This document shows positions 1-8,045 of a stretch of DNA of 64,000 nucleotides, one piece after another. Source of the stretch: QHXW01 sp035280425. GTDB taxonomy: Bacteria > Acidobacteriota > Terriglobia > Bryobacterales > Bryobacteraceae. The notes beneath the pieces were generated by a model. That model was not told the origin of the DNA and made no database searches. It saw nothing but the letters and a program-made list of their open reading frames with translations. Each line of letters opens with the position of its first letter. Position 1 is the stretch's first letter. The stretch is from contig DATEFW010000028.1 of NCBI GenBank assembly GCA_035280425.1, forward strand, positions 6,683-70,682. The letters run 5' to 3'. A program made the position numbers and the translations under genes.

Positions 1-2634
1 GAACTGCTCCAGGTCACCGAAGAAGCCATCGAATACATATGGCGCCGTCACGGCTTCGCCGGCCTCCTGCGCCTGCTCGCGGATATCGCCCTGCGCGTTC
101 CCATCGAGCACCTGGCCGAGATGCGCCAGGATGTCCGATACGGCCTGCGCATGCTGGCCGCTTCTCCCGGGTTCACCGCGGTCGCATTAGTATCGCTCTG
201 CCTGGGAATCGCCATCGCCACCTGCGCCTATAGCGAAATGAACGGTCTGCTGCGCGACCTGCCCGGCGTTCCCGGCCCAGAGCAACTGGTCGCGCTGCAC
301 GCGCCGTCGTCGTACCCCAGTTACCAGCGCTACAGCGAGCGTACCGATCTGTTCTCCGCCACCTTCGCCTATATCGCTCCGGTCCCGTTCGGCGTGTCAG
401 CCGGCGGAGCCACCGAGCGGATCTGGGGGCACCTCGTCACTCCCTCGTACTTTTCCACGCTCGGCGTGCGCCCCTCGCGTGGCCGCTTTTTTGACTCAGA
501 AAACGATCAGCCCGGCCGCGCACCCGAGGCCGTCTTCAGCTACCGCTTCTGGCAGGAACACCTGGCGGGCGACCCGTTCGTCATCGGAAAATCACTTCGG
601 GTCAACGGGCATCCCACAACGATCATCGGTGTCGGTCCCCCGCAGTTTCTGGGCGCGTCGCCTTCGCTCTTTGTGGCGGACTTGTGGCTGCCGCTTTCGG
701 TCGATCCAAGTCTCGCGCCGGAACTTGCGGATCACGCGCTCACGCGCCGCGATCTCACGATTTTCCAGGTGGTCGGCCGATTGAAACCTGGTGTCACCGA
801 GGCGCGCGCCGAAGCGGCGCTCGATGCCGTTGCGCAGCAAATCGCTGAGTCCTATGGCGACGCGGACAAAGACCGCAAGGGCCGCCGTATCGAGCTGCTT
901 AGCGGCGGAAAAATCCTGCCCATCCGCAAGCGCGATATGCCGTTCTTCAAAGAATTTTTGCTGGTGCTGGGCGGCTTGGTACTTTTGATCGCCTGCGCCA
1001 ATGTCGCCAACATGATGCTGGCGCGCGCAGCAGAGCGCCGCAAAGAAATCGCCGTGCGCCTTGCGTTAGGCGCAAGCCGCGCCCGCCTCCTTCGCCAGTT
1101 GCTCACCGAAAGCCTGCTGGTTGCTCTGGGCGCGTCTATTCCGGCGTTTCTGCTTTGTGTCTGGCTCATGCATCTGATGTCCGGGTTGCGAATGCCGCTC
1201 CCCATTCCCGTTGCCTTCGAACTGAATCCCGACTGGCGCGCCCTGCTCTTCACTCTGGCCGTGACAATTTTTACCGGCCTCGGCTTCGGCCTCGCTCCGG
1301 CCATACAGGCCACGCGCACCGATCTCACGCCGGCGCTCAAGGAAGGCGGCAACATCCGGCTCCCGAAATTCCGCCGCTTCAGCCTGCGCAATGCGCTGGT
1401 GCTCTGCCAGATGGCCGCGTCACTCGCATTGTTGCTGCTCACCGGCTACATGGGCCTCGGCATTCAAAGCTCGCTGGGAGTACAGCAAGGCTTCAATCCG
1501 AAAAATCTTTACTTGATCTCGCTCGATCCCGTTCGTGATGGATATTCCACAGAGCGTGCCACGGCGTTTTTTGAGAAATTCCTGGATCGCGTAAAGCTGC
1601 TCCCCTCCGTCACCGCCGCCTGCCTGACCGACACTTTGCCCGTCGCGATGGACGGCAACGCCGGCGTCCGGTTCGCTACTTCCGAGAACGGCTCCAGCCG
1701 CCAGATTGAGTGGGCGCGCCGCCACATGGTGGGCCGGAACTATTTTGAAACCGCAGGCATTCCCATTCTCGCCGGACGCAGCTTCCGCAAAGAAGACGAG
1801 CGGCCCCGCGCCACCGCGGTGATCGTCAGCGAAGAACTGGTCCGCAAATTCTGGAAGGACGCCGATCCGCTCGGGCGCCGCATCGACATCCGCAACGACG
1901 AAGCGTCCGGTGGTCTCGGCGCCCTGCCCGGAACCTTTGACAATCGTTCCTCCGTATTGGCGCCCGGCTGGGGCACTTTCGAAATCGTCGGCGTCGCGCG
2001 CGACGTCTCCGAGGACCTCGTCGCCAGCAAGAAACATCCGGCCATTTATTTTCCCTTGCACCCTTCCGATTACGCGCAACCCTCTCTGCGCGGCGTCACC
2101 TTGCTGGTACGTGCGGCACCGGGCGCAGATGCGATCCGCGATGTGCGCCGCGAAATATCGGCCATGGACCCCAATCTCAAACCGTTCAACGCGCGCAGCA
2201 TGAGCGAACAGATCGCCCAGTTCATGTCCGCGCTCCGGGCAGCGTCGTGGACCTATGCCGTGATTGGAATCTTCGGCCTGGTTCTGGCCTCGGTCGGTCT
2301 TGCCGGCGTGACCGCGTACTCGGTCTCGCAGCGCGGCCGCGAGATCGGCATCCGCATGGCGCTCGGCGCGCAAAAGCGCCATGTGCTTGCTTTGGTGATG
2401 CGCGAGGGCGCGGCACTTGTAACGATTGGCGCCGTCATCGGCCTGGCGTTCGCCTGGGCCGGCATTCGCGCCGTGTCGGCGATATTCTTCTCGGTTGCCA
2501 GCGTCCAGAGTTCCGATCCCGTCTTGTTCATCGGCGCGCCGATACTATTGGCCGCCGTTGCTCTCGCGGCCTGCTATCTACCGGCGCGCAAATCTACCCG
2601 CATCGATCCTGCGGCCGCGCTGCGGGCTGAGTGA
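1..2634 (+). CDS. ADOP-type ABC transporter permease (MacB/FtsX fold), 5' end outside the window
   Basis: Inner-membrane permease of the acidobacterial duplicated orphan permease type, related to MacB/FtsX export permeases; the substrate is unknown. The frame is open from base 1, and the 40 residues before the first ATG (121) are rich in Arg and Leu and lead straight into RQDVRYGLRML, the junction seen between the N-terminal prefix and permease of ADOP proteins, so the true start lies upstream. Two repeats are visible, each a periplasmic MacB-like core followed by an FtsX three-helix segment; the first FtsX block starts near residue 276 from base 121 and the second near residue 705. The protein ends with the usual RIDPAAALRAE tail. 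No ATPase gene is adjacent, consistent with an orphan permease. Confidence 0.9.
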   Translation, partial: ELLQVTEEAIEYIWRRHGFAGLLRLLADIALRVPIEHLAEMRQDVRYGLRMLAASPGFTAVALVSLCLGIAIATCAYSEMNGLLRDLPGVPGPEQLVALHAPSSYPSYQRYSERTDLFSATFAYIAPVPFGVSAGGATERIWGHLVTPSYFSTLGVRPSRGRFFDSENDQPGRAPEAVFSYRFWQEHLAGDPFVIGKSLRVNGHPTTIIGVGPPQFLGASPSLFVADLWLPLSVDPSLAPELADHALTRRDLTIFQVVGRLKPGVTEARAEAALDAVAQQIAESYGDADKDRKGRRIELLSGGKILPIRKRDMPFFKEFLLVLGGLVLLIACANVANMMLARAAERRKEIAVRLALGASRARLLRQLLTESLLVALGASIPAFLLCVWLMHLMSGLRMPLPIPVAFELNPDWRALLFTLAVTIFTGLGFGLAPAIQATRTDLTPALKEGGNIRLPKFRRFSLRNALVLCQMAASLALLLLTGYMGLGIQSSLGVQQGFNPKNLYLISLDPVRDGYSTERATAFFEKFLDRVKLLPSVTAACLTDTLPVAMDGNAGVRFATSENGSSRQIEWARRHMVGRNYFETAGIPILAGRSFRKEDERPRATAVIVSEELVRKFWKDADPLGRRIDIRNDEASGGLGALPGTFDNRSSVLAPGWGTFEIVGVARDVSEDLVASKKHPAIYFPLHPSDYAQPSLRGVTLLVRAAPGADAIRDVRREISAMDPNLKPFNARSMSEQIAQFMSALRAASWTYAVIGIFGLVLASVGLAGVTAYSVSQRGREIGIRMALGAQKRHVLALVMREGAALVTIGAVIGLAFAWAGIRAVSAIFFSVASVQSSDPVLFIGAPILLAAVALAACYLPARKSTRIDPAAALRAE

Positions 2635-2645
2635 CGATTTCGTCC

Positions 2646-3443
2646 CTACACCGTCCCCTTCGGCAGCAGCCGCGCGATATTTCCGCCCGTCACCATCGCT
2701 TCATCCGCCGGCGCCAGCTTCAGCAGCTTGATTTTGTAGAGCTCCACACGCGAGTCCAGCTCCGGCCCGTCGCTGCCGAATATCAGCTTGCCTGCGCCCA
2801 ATTCGCGCGCCGCCATCTCGATAAACTTGTAGAACACCACCGACGACGTCTCCAGATACACGTTCGGATACCGCCGCGCCACGCTGATCGCTTCCAGATG
2901 CTCCGTCCATTTCTCCGAAGCGAAATTGCCCAGATGCGCCATCAGGAACGGAATCTGCGGATACTCCGCCGCGATCATGTGAAAATTCGCCACGCGTTCC
3001 GGATGATAAATAATCGGAATCCCCAGCTCCGCGACAGCATCCAGCATGTCGCGCGTCGGCAGCTTGTGCAGCTTGAGGCCCTTGAGGCCCAGGCTCTCGA
3101 CCTCATGCCGCAGCATCCGCGGAATCCGGCCCGCCTCCGCCTGCGGATCGTGCTTCGCGAAGCCGATAAATTTTCCCGGATAGCGCCCGCAAATCTCCGC
3201 GATCTCCTGGTTGGGCTTCTCGTAATCCGGATTCTCGATCGGAAAAATCACCGTGCGGTCGATCCCCGCCTCCGCCATGTGCCGCAGCGTGATTTCCGGA
3301 TCGGCGCGCGTCGTCCACGGCGCCGACATCGCCTGCCCGTGTCCCGCGTGGCAGTGGGCGTCGATCACCAGCGGCTTGGTCTGCGCCAAAGCCGCGCCGC
3401 CTGCCGCAGCGCCGCCGATCAGCGTCCGTCGCGTCAGTGACAT
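2646..3443 (-). CDS. Amidohydrolase family (amidohydrolase 2) protein, Tat-exported
   Basis: Predicted metal-dependent hydrolase or decarboxylase of the amidohydrolase_2 group (TIM barrel); substrate unknown. The chosen ATG gives a 265-residue protein with a twin-arginine leader (RR at residues 5-6, then Gly/Ala-rich segment). Metal ligands are visible as H30 and H32 in DAHCH, a His in PIIYHPERV, a His in MAHLGN and an Asp in FGSDGPE. A longer open frame upstream lacks family similarity and runs into the neighbouring gene. The start lies 2 nt after the stop of the upstream DinB-like gene, so the two are probably translationally coupled. It converges on the permease gene with only 11 nt between the stops. 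Confidence 0.85.
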   Translation of the reverse strand: MSLTRRTLIGGAAAGGAALAQTKPLVIDAHCHAGHGQAMSAPWTTRADPEITLRHMAEAGIDRTVIFPIENPDYEKPNQEIAEICGRYPGKFIGFAKHDPQAEAGRIPRMLRHEVESLGLKGLKLHKLPTRDMLDAVAELGIPIIYHPERVANFHMIAAEYPQIPFLMAHLGNFASEKWTEHLEAISVARRYPNVYLETSSVVFYKFIEMAARELGAGKLIFGSDGPELDSRVELYKIKLLKLAPADEAMVTGGNIARLLPKGTV

Positions 3444-3445
3444 GG

Positions 3446-3961
3446 TCAGCTCGTCTGCGCCCGCCAGAACTGCGCCTCGTCCGCCGACGGCCCGTACATT
3501 CCCGGAATCGCGACATCGTTCAGCCGCAGGTATACGCCCAACTGCGCGCGATGGTGAATGATGTGGTTGAAGCACGAACTCCGCAGCACCGCGCCTCGCG
3601 GCATCGAAAATACCTGCTTACCTCCAAAGCTCAGCTTCCACATCACGCCCAGATCCTTCTCGGTGACTGAAGCAATCCGCGGCCGCGCCTCCGCCACGTT
3701 CTTATCGAACGCCGCCAGCAGCTCCGTGCGCGATTTCGCCGCGTATCCCTGCTGCCCTGGCTGAATGTCCAGGCCTTCGCTCGTCAGCGTCGTTGTCGCC
3801 CACATCGGCAGTTCCGCCACATGCCCCGCCAGCCGGCCGAGCGTCATCGACTTCGCGTGCGGCTTGTAATCCATCTTGCCGTCCGGAACGCATTCCAGCA
3901 GCTTGCGCGTATTGGCCATCTCCTGATCGAATTCCGATAAAAGCATCTCGCCGATCGGCAT
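3446..3961 (-). CDS. DinB-family metalloprotein
   Basis: A 171-residue DinB-superfamily four-helix protein, probably binding a divalent metal; members include thiol-dependent transferases, but the reaction here cannot be read from sequence. The metal-binding triad is visible as H47 (RLAGHVAEL) and H133/H137 in NHIIHHRAQLG near the C-terminus. The start at 3961 is favoured because GGAGG lies a few bases before the ATG; the frame extends further upstream without family similarity. It is followed 2 nt later by the amidohydrolase gene. Confidence 0.82.
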   Translation of the reverse strand: MPIGEMLLSEFDQEMANTRKLLECVPDGKMDYKPHAKSMTLGRLAGHVAELPMWATTTLTSEGLDIQPGQQGYAAKSRTELLAAFDKNVAEARPRIASVTEKDLGVMWKLSFGGKQVFSMPRGAVLRSSCFNHIIHHRAQLGVYLRLNDVAIPGMYGPSADEAQFWRAQTS

Positions 3962-4072
3962 ACATCCTCCGGAGCAAATTGTCCGAAGCGAGAATACCAC
4001 GGACGCCGGCAGACGTGCTTCCGCCCGCACGCGATGGGAAATGCGTCTGGTAAATGAAGAAGGAAGGAGCTT

Positions 4073-5107
4073 CTAGTTGTGCCCGTTTATCGCAATCTTG
4101 CGCAGCAGGCTGAAATCTTCCAGCATCTTCGCAGTCCCCATGACCACCGAAGTCAGCGGGTCTTCCGCCAGCGACACCGGTAGATTGGTTTCCGTCTGAA
4201 TGCGTTTATCGAGATTCTTCAATAGCGATCCGCCGCCCGTCAGCACAATCCCCCGCTCGCTGATGTCTGCGCTCAGCTCCGGCGGCGTGCTTTCGAGCGC
4301 CACGCGAATCGCCTGGATGATCGTCGACAGGCAGCCCGAGAGCGCCTGCCGGATTTCGCTGTCCACCACCGTCACCGTCTTGGGAATTCCCGCGATCGCG
4401 TCCCGCCCTTTGACGTCCATGCTCAGCGGCTTATCCAGCGGATACGCCGACCCGACTTCCAGCTTGATCGCTTCCGCCGTCCGCTCCCCGATCACCAGGT
4501 CGTGCCGCCGCTTCATGTGCTCGGTAATCTGCGCGTCCATCAGATTGCCTGCCGCCCGCACCGACCGCGAGTAAACAATCCCCGCGAGCGAAATCACCGC
4601 GATGTCCGTCGTCCCGCCGCCAATATCGACAACCATGTTGCCCGTGGCTTCGGTCACCGGCAACCCCGCGCCGATCGCCGCCACCATCGCCTGGTCCACC
4701 AGATGCACTTCGCTCGCCTTCGCGCGGTACGCCGCATCCAGCACTGCCCGCTTCTCGACATCCGTCGTCTCGCTCGGCACGCCAATGATAATCCGCGGAT
4801 GTACCAGCCGTTTCCGCTTGTGCGCCTTCTGCAGAAAGCTCTGCAGCATTTCTTCAGCGGCATCGAAATCCGCAATCACGCCGTCGCGCAGCGGCTGGAT
4901 CGCCACCATGTGGCCCGGCGTCCGCCCCAGCATGTCTTTGGCGTCTTTGCCGACGCCTTCCACCTGCCCGGTCTTCCGGTTCAACGCCACGATGGACGGC
5001 TCGTCCACCACAATGCCTTTGCCCGATGCGTATACCAGCGTATTCGCGGTACCCAGATCGACGGCCAGGTCTGAAGAAAACATACTTAATAAGGAACGGC
5101 GGCTCAT
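4073..5107 (-). CDS. mreB: Rod shape-determining protein MreB
   Basis: Actin-like cytoskeletal ATPase that organises lateral cell-wall synthesis at the inner face of the membrane. At 344 residues it has normal length. The phosphate-1 motif DLGTANT starts at residue 17, phosphate-2 DIGGGTTDIA at residue 161, and the adenosine motif LTGGGS is near residue 300. A basic N-terminus before the actin fold is compatible with membrane contact. No mreC, mreD, mrdA or rodA follows: the downstream genes on this strand encode DinB-like and amidohydrolase proteins, so mreB appears separated from the usual mre cluster. Confidence 0.97.
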   Translation of the reverse strand: MSRRSLLSMFSSDLAVDLGTANTLVYASGKGIVVDEPSIVALNRKTGQVEGVGKDAKDMLGRTPGHMVAIQPLRDGVIADFDAAEEMLQSFLQKAHKRKRLVHPRIIIGVPSETTDVEKRAVLDAAYRAKASEVHLVDQAMVAAIGAGLPVTEATGNMVVDIGGGTTDIAVISLAGIVYSRSVRAAGNLMDAQITEHMKRRHDLVIGERTAEAIKLEVGSAYPLDKPLSMDVKGRDAIAGIPKTVTVVDSEIRQALSGCLSTIIQAIRVALESTPPELSADISERGIVLTGGGSLLKNLDKRIQTETNLPVSLAEDPLTSVVMGTAKMLEDFSLLRKIAINGHN

Positions 5108-5119
5108 TGGACTTATTCG

Positions 5120-5148
5120 AACCTATCCGTCTTATGGATTATTGACAA
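5120..5148 (-). promoter_or_regulatory. Putative sigma-70 promoter of mreB
   Basis: Read on the minus strand, TTGTCA (5148-5143) is followed after 17 nt by TAGGTT (5125-5120), and the mreB ATG follows 12 nt later. The -35 box is near consensus and the spacing ideal; the -10 box is weak. A prediction from pattern only. Confidence 0.4.
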
Positions 5149-5189
5149 GATTGGATCTGGTTAACCGCGGCACGATAACAAACGGCAGT

Positions 5190-5672
5190 ATGAAAATCCC
5201 TTGTAATTGCGGCGGTTTCGCGCCGCCCCGTGCGAAAATCACAACCGTGTCGACTAAGTCGAAGGTACTTACTGCGCTCGCCGCCCTTGTCCTGCTCTGG
5301 TTCGCCCGCCTTGCCTGGGACTACTTCGATCCCACCAGCATCGCCCACCAATCCATGCAGATCCAGTTAAAACTGTTCGGCGCCGCCATCTACGAGTACC
5401 ACGCCTCGACCGGACGCTGGCCGTCTGCCCTCGACGATCTCGCCCACACATCGCTCCCCCTGAAGAGTCGCGTCTGGCGGCAGAGCGCCGCGCCCATGGT
5501 TTTCCTCTGGCCGCAAAACCTGAAGCCCGACCCGAAAGACAACGCCGGCACGCTCATCGCCTATCACGCCGGCGGCCTGTTCAACAAGTTGGGCCGCGTC
5601 TGGGTCTGCTGGGGCGACTTGCGCACCGAACACTTGCCGGAAAAAGATTTGCAGGCGCGGCTGAAAAAGTGA
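5190..5672 (+). CDS. Hypothetical membrane-anchored protein
   Basis: Not recognised. About 160 residues if read from the ATG at 5190; a GTG at 5247 gives 141 residues and is an equally plausible start because the hydrophobic segment (LTALAALVLLWFARLAW) follows it directly. The frame stays open far upstream through mreB, so frame length alone does not fix the start. After one membrane segment comes a soluble domain rich in Trp and Tyr with HASTGRWPSALDDL, resembling the C-terminal part of pseudopilin-like proteins, though this is weak. Its last 54 bases are repeated at 6318-6371 beyond the next two genes. Confidence 0.6.
   Translation: MKIPCNCGGFAPPRAKITTVSTKSKVLTALAALVLLWFARLAWDYFDPTSIAHQSMQIQLKLFGAAIYEYHASTGRWPSALDDLAHTSLPLKSRVWRQSAAPMVFLWPQNLKPDPKDNAGTLIAYHAGGLFNKLGRVWVCWGDLRTEHLPEKDLQARLKK
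5619..5672 (+). repeat. Direct repeat A, copy 1 (3' end of the hypothetical membrane protein gene)
   Basis: The last 17 codons plus stop of the upstream gene (RTEHLPEKDLQARLKK). A second copy at 6318-6371 matches 46 of 54 bases, ends at the same stop codon and encodes RTEHLPEKELRARLKK. The two copies bracket the DUF433/DUF5615 pair. Confidence 0.85.
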
Positions 5673-5726
5673 AACGGCCATCTCTGAATTAAGCAATGGC
5701 CCGCTGCTATGATTTAAAAGAGACAC

Positions 5727-5951
5727 ATGCGGTTTGAGCGAATTACGATCGACCCAGCCGTCGCCACCGGCAAGCCTTGCATCCGCAATCTGCGCTTTCC
5801 GGTCTCGCGCCTTCTCGGCCTGCTTGCATCGGGCGAGACCAGGGAATCCATCCTGAAGTCCTACCCTTATCTTGAAGCCGGCGATATCGACGAAGCCCTC
5901 CGCTACGCAGCCTATCTTTCCGAGGATGAAACCATCGAGCTTAGTCGATGA
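5727..5951 (+). CDS. DUF433 family antitoxin
   Basis: Small (74 residue) DUF433 protein, the usual partner of DUF5615 PIN-like proteins in VapBC-like toxin-antitoxin modules. Family signatures are ITIDPAVATGKPCIRNLRFPV at the N-terminus and a following winged-helix-type segment with YPYLEAGDIDEALRYAA. It should bind DNA and neutralise the neighbouring toxin. A -10-like TATGAT lies at 5708-5713 and a purine-rich AAAAGAG just before the ATG. The stop overlaps the start of the next gene by 4 nt (ATGA), typical of an antitoxin-toxin operon. Confidence 0.88.
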   Translation: MRFERITIDPAVATGKPCIRNLRFPVSRLLGLLASGETRESILKSYPYLEAGDIDEALRYAAYLSEDETIELSR

Positions 5952-6310
5952 GATTTCTCATCGATATGCCGCTGTCACCGCAACTGGCGCATTGGCTGCA
6001 AGCGGAAGGTTACGACGCCGTCCATGCGAGCGACCTCTCTCTGCAACAGAGCCCTGACGCAGAGATCATGCGCATTGCGACCCGCGAAAACCGCGTTATT
6101 ATCACCGCCGACCTGGACTTTCCTCGGCTTCTCGCGATGTTCGGTGCATCCGGGCCCGGCCTCATCTTGCTCCGGGGTGGGAACTACAGCGAGGCGGAGA
6201 GTTTAGAGTGCATCCGTCGTGTCCTCGCGTCCGTCCCCGGGGATCAACTGGGCCGCTCCATCGTCGTTGTCGATCGCGAGAAAATTCGGCGCCGCTGGCT
6301 TCCGGTGTGA
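5948..6310 (+). CDS. DUF5615 family PIN-like toxin (probable RNase)
   Basis: A 120-residue DUF5615 protein, a PIN-domain relative that probably acts as an RNase toxin. The N-terminal MRFLIDMPLSPQLAHWL, the HASD segment and ITADLDFPRLL are typical; acidic residues D6, D41 and the D-x-D around residue 56 are the likely metal-binding set. It overlaps the DUF433 antitoxin gene by 4 nt. The pair is bracketed by the two copies of direct repeat A. Confidence 0.86.
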   Translation: MRFLIDMPLSPQLAHWLQAEGYDAVHASDLSLQQSPDAEIMRIATRENRVIITADLDFPRLLAMFGASGPGLILLRGGNYSEAESLECIRRVLASVPGDQLGRSIVVVDREKIRRRWLPV

Positions 6311-6317
6311 ACTCTAC

Positions 6318-6371
6318 CTCCGCACCGAACACCTGCCGGAAAAAGAGTTGCGCGCGCGCCTGAAGAAGTGA
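6318..6371 (+). repeat. Direct repeat A, copy 2 (remnant of upstream gene 3' end)
   Basis: Begins 7 nt after the DUF5615 stop and copies the last 54 bases of the gene that ends at 5672 (46/54 identical, same terminal stop). It has no start codon of its own and is not a gene. Interpreted as the far-side target duplication left when the toxin-antitoxin pair was inserted or captured. Confidence 0.8.
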
Positions 6372-6406
6372 TGCCCAGTTCCGGCCCATAATAAATACGT
6401 GCTGTT

Positions 6407-6925
6407 ATGCCTGCAAGAGTCTTGATGGACGTCCAAGAGTATCTGCACTCGAGCTTCGACGGTCCCGATTGCGAATATCTTGACGGCGAGGTGGTAGCGC
6501 GGAACAGCGCCGAGAAGCCGCATAGCCGGCTTCAAATGGAGCTGGCGTTTCTGCTCCGAAGCATGGCTCCCAACCTCGGCATTCAGGTTCTTCCGGAGAT
6601 TCGCATTCAGATCAGCGCCCGCCGCTGCCGCGTCGCCGACATCGCCGTCTGGCGCGCAGGCAATATCGGCGACCGCATCCCCACCGTGCCCCCGTTTCTC
6701 GCCATCGAAATCCTCTCGCCCGAAGATCGCATCACGCGCATGCAGCCCAAAATTCAGGACTATCTCTCCATCGGCGTCGAGTGCATCTGGCTGATAGATC
6801 CCGATGAACAAAAGGCCATCACTTACTCGCAGCAGAACCCCACCGGCTCCCTAACTGACGTTCTGCGGACGACTAATCCGGAGATCGAGATCCCTCTTAG
6901 CGCCCTATTTGAAAGTTCACAGTAG
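6407..6925 (+). CDS. Uma2 family (DUF820) putative restriction-endonuclease-fold protein
   Basis: A 172-residue Uma2/DUF820 protein with a PD-(D/E)xK-like fold. Family landmarks are CEYLDGEVV, ARRCRVADIAV (catalytic Asp), FLAIEILSPEDR (catalytic Glu) and IGVECIWLIDP. Uma2 genes are expanded in cyanobacteria and some acidobacteria, frequently in mobile or accessory regions; their target is unknown. It stands alone 35 nt after repeat A copy 2, on the same strand as the other accessory genes here. Confidence 0.9.
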   Translation: MPARVLMDVQEYLHSSFDGPDCEYLDGEVVARNSAEKPHSRLQMELAFLLRSMAPNLGIQVLPEIRIQISARRCRVADIAVWRAGNIGDRIPTVPPFLAIEILSPEDRITRMQPKIQDYLSIGVECIWLIDPDEQKAITYSQQNPTGSLTDVLRTTNPEIEIPLSALFESSQ

Positions 6926-6963
6926 CGTCGTCTGCTTACCGTCGCGGCATGCACCCGCCGCTC

Positions 6964-6969
6964 TATACT
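6964..6969 (+). promoter_or_regulatory. -10-like box 6 nt before the hicB-like start
   Basis: TATACT is followed by exactly 6 nt and then the ATG of the broken hicB-like gene, so transcription would begin at or next to the start codon (leaderless). The same geometry occurs at 27541 and 53445. Confidence 0.4.
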
Positions 6970-6975
6970 GTGAGT

Positions 6976-7174
6976 ATGACGTTCCGTGTTGTCCTCGAGT
7001 TTGATCCTGAGACCGCCAGTTACTCTGCCGTTTCCCCCGAACTTCCCGGCTGCGCCTCCCGCCGGCGCCACCGAGGAGGAAGCCCGGACCAACATCCGCG
7101 AGGCAGTTGAACTTTATCTTTCTCCTGGAGACCTCGACCTGCTGAAGAATGCAACGCCCAACGCAACCGGCTGA
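6976..7174 (+). pseudogene. HicB-like antitoxin gene with a frameshift
   Basis: From the ATG at 6976 one frame encodes MTFRVVLEFDPETASY and SAVSPELPGCAS, the start of a HicB antitoxin, then leaves the family and stops early. The expected continuation GATEEEARTNIREAVELYL is in another frame from about 7062 to the stop at 7172-7174. Four bases (cgcc) lie between the last good codon of the first frame and the first of the second, so one inserted base (or two lost) would explain it. No hicA toxin gene is next to it. A sequencing error in the GC-rich run near 7055-7062 remains possible. Confidence 0.75.
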
Positions 7175-7178
7175 CCGC

Positions 7179-8045
7179 ATGGATGACAGGCGGATTCAAC
7201 TCGTCAAGCAACGACTGAAACAAAAGCAGAGCGAAATTTGGGACGAGTACGACTCTTACCCGACTCCTGAATTGTTCCACTTCACTACACCATGCGGATT
7301 TCGCGGTATCACTGAGAAGCGCCAGCTCTGGTGTACAGACATCAGGTACGTCAATGACTCTCGCGAAGGCGACCACGGTATGTCGGTAATAAGATCTGTT
7401 ATGCAGCGCAAATCGATCTACAAGCCCTTCAAAGATTCTGTGCTCGCGGCAGAGAGTCTCTTCGGAATGAAGATTAATTTCACAGCGTACATCTGTTGTT
7501 TTTGCTCGGCTGGAGAACAGGAATACATGTGGCGAGACTACGCAGCCGCCGGAACTGGATGCGCACTCGTTTTTGATCACGCCGCACTCATCTCAGCATC
7601 AGAGGGCGGCAAACGTTACGGATTCTTAAGAGTGATGTACGACCCGGACAAGCAGGTCAGGCAGGTTGAGCAAACACTGGATCACGCCATTCACTTGGAA
7701 CGCGAGCTGGGTACCTCCGGCCGCAGCGCCCGCATGCGATACTGGCTCGAAGTTTTAGTTGCCTTGTTCACCTGCGCCATTCGATTCAAAGATGCGAAAT
7801 GGCGCCAGGAAAATGAGCTACGAATTTTCATAGCCGAGGGGCCCGGAGTAACACCTTTTAACGCAGCCGACAAACCCCGAGTAAGCGTTGCCTTCGAACC
7901 TCACTCGCTTAAGAGGGTGATCAGAGGACCAGCGGCCGCGAACGACCTGATTACGGAGAAGATCAAAGACCTGCTAGACCAAAACGGCTCCGAAGCCGTT
8001 CCGGTTGTCAACTCGTCAATTAAAAAGTCGGCTACCCTCTTCTAA
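7179..8045 (+). CDS. DUF2971 family protein
   Basis: A 288-residue DUF2971 protein. The N-terminal signature is LFHFTTPCGFRGITEKRQLW followed by CTDIRYVNDSREG, and the C-terminus has WRQENELRIF before the last strands; together these are typical of the family. Function is not established; members occur in accessory and defence-rich regions. ATG 7179 is preferred over the upstream ATG at 7149, which overlaps the broken hicB. Codon use is less GC-biased than in the flanking housekeeping genes, suggesting a foreign origin. Its 3' end overlaps the convergent dcd gene by 14 nt. Confidence 0.82.
   Translation: MDDRRIQLVKQRLKQKQSEIWDEYDSYPTPELFHFTTPCGFRGITEKRQLWCTDIRYVNDSREGDHGMSVIRSVMQRKSIYKPFKDSVLAAESLFGMKINFTAYICCFCSAGEQEYMWRDYAAAGTGCALVFDHAALISASEGGKRYGFLRVMYDPDKQVRQVEQTLDHAIHLERELGTSGRSARMRYWLEVLVALFTCAIRFKDAKWRQENELRIFIAEGPGVTPFNAADKPRVSVAFEPHSLKRVIRGPAAANDLITEKIKDLLDQNGSEAVPVVNSSIKKSATLF

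Noticed and set aside
4602..5189. N-terminal extension of the hypothetical protein ending at 5672
   Set aside because: This open frame is the reverse complement of mreB and has no independent support; the start was placed at 5190 or 5247.
5655..5735. Inverted GGCCAT/ATGGCC around the first hypothetical gene end as a terminator
   Set aside because: The loop is 14 bases and no T-run follows.
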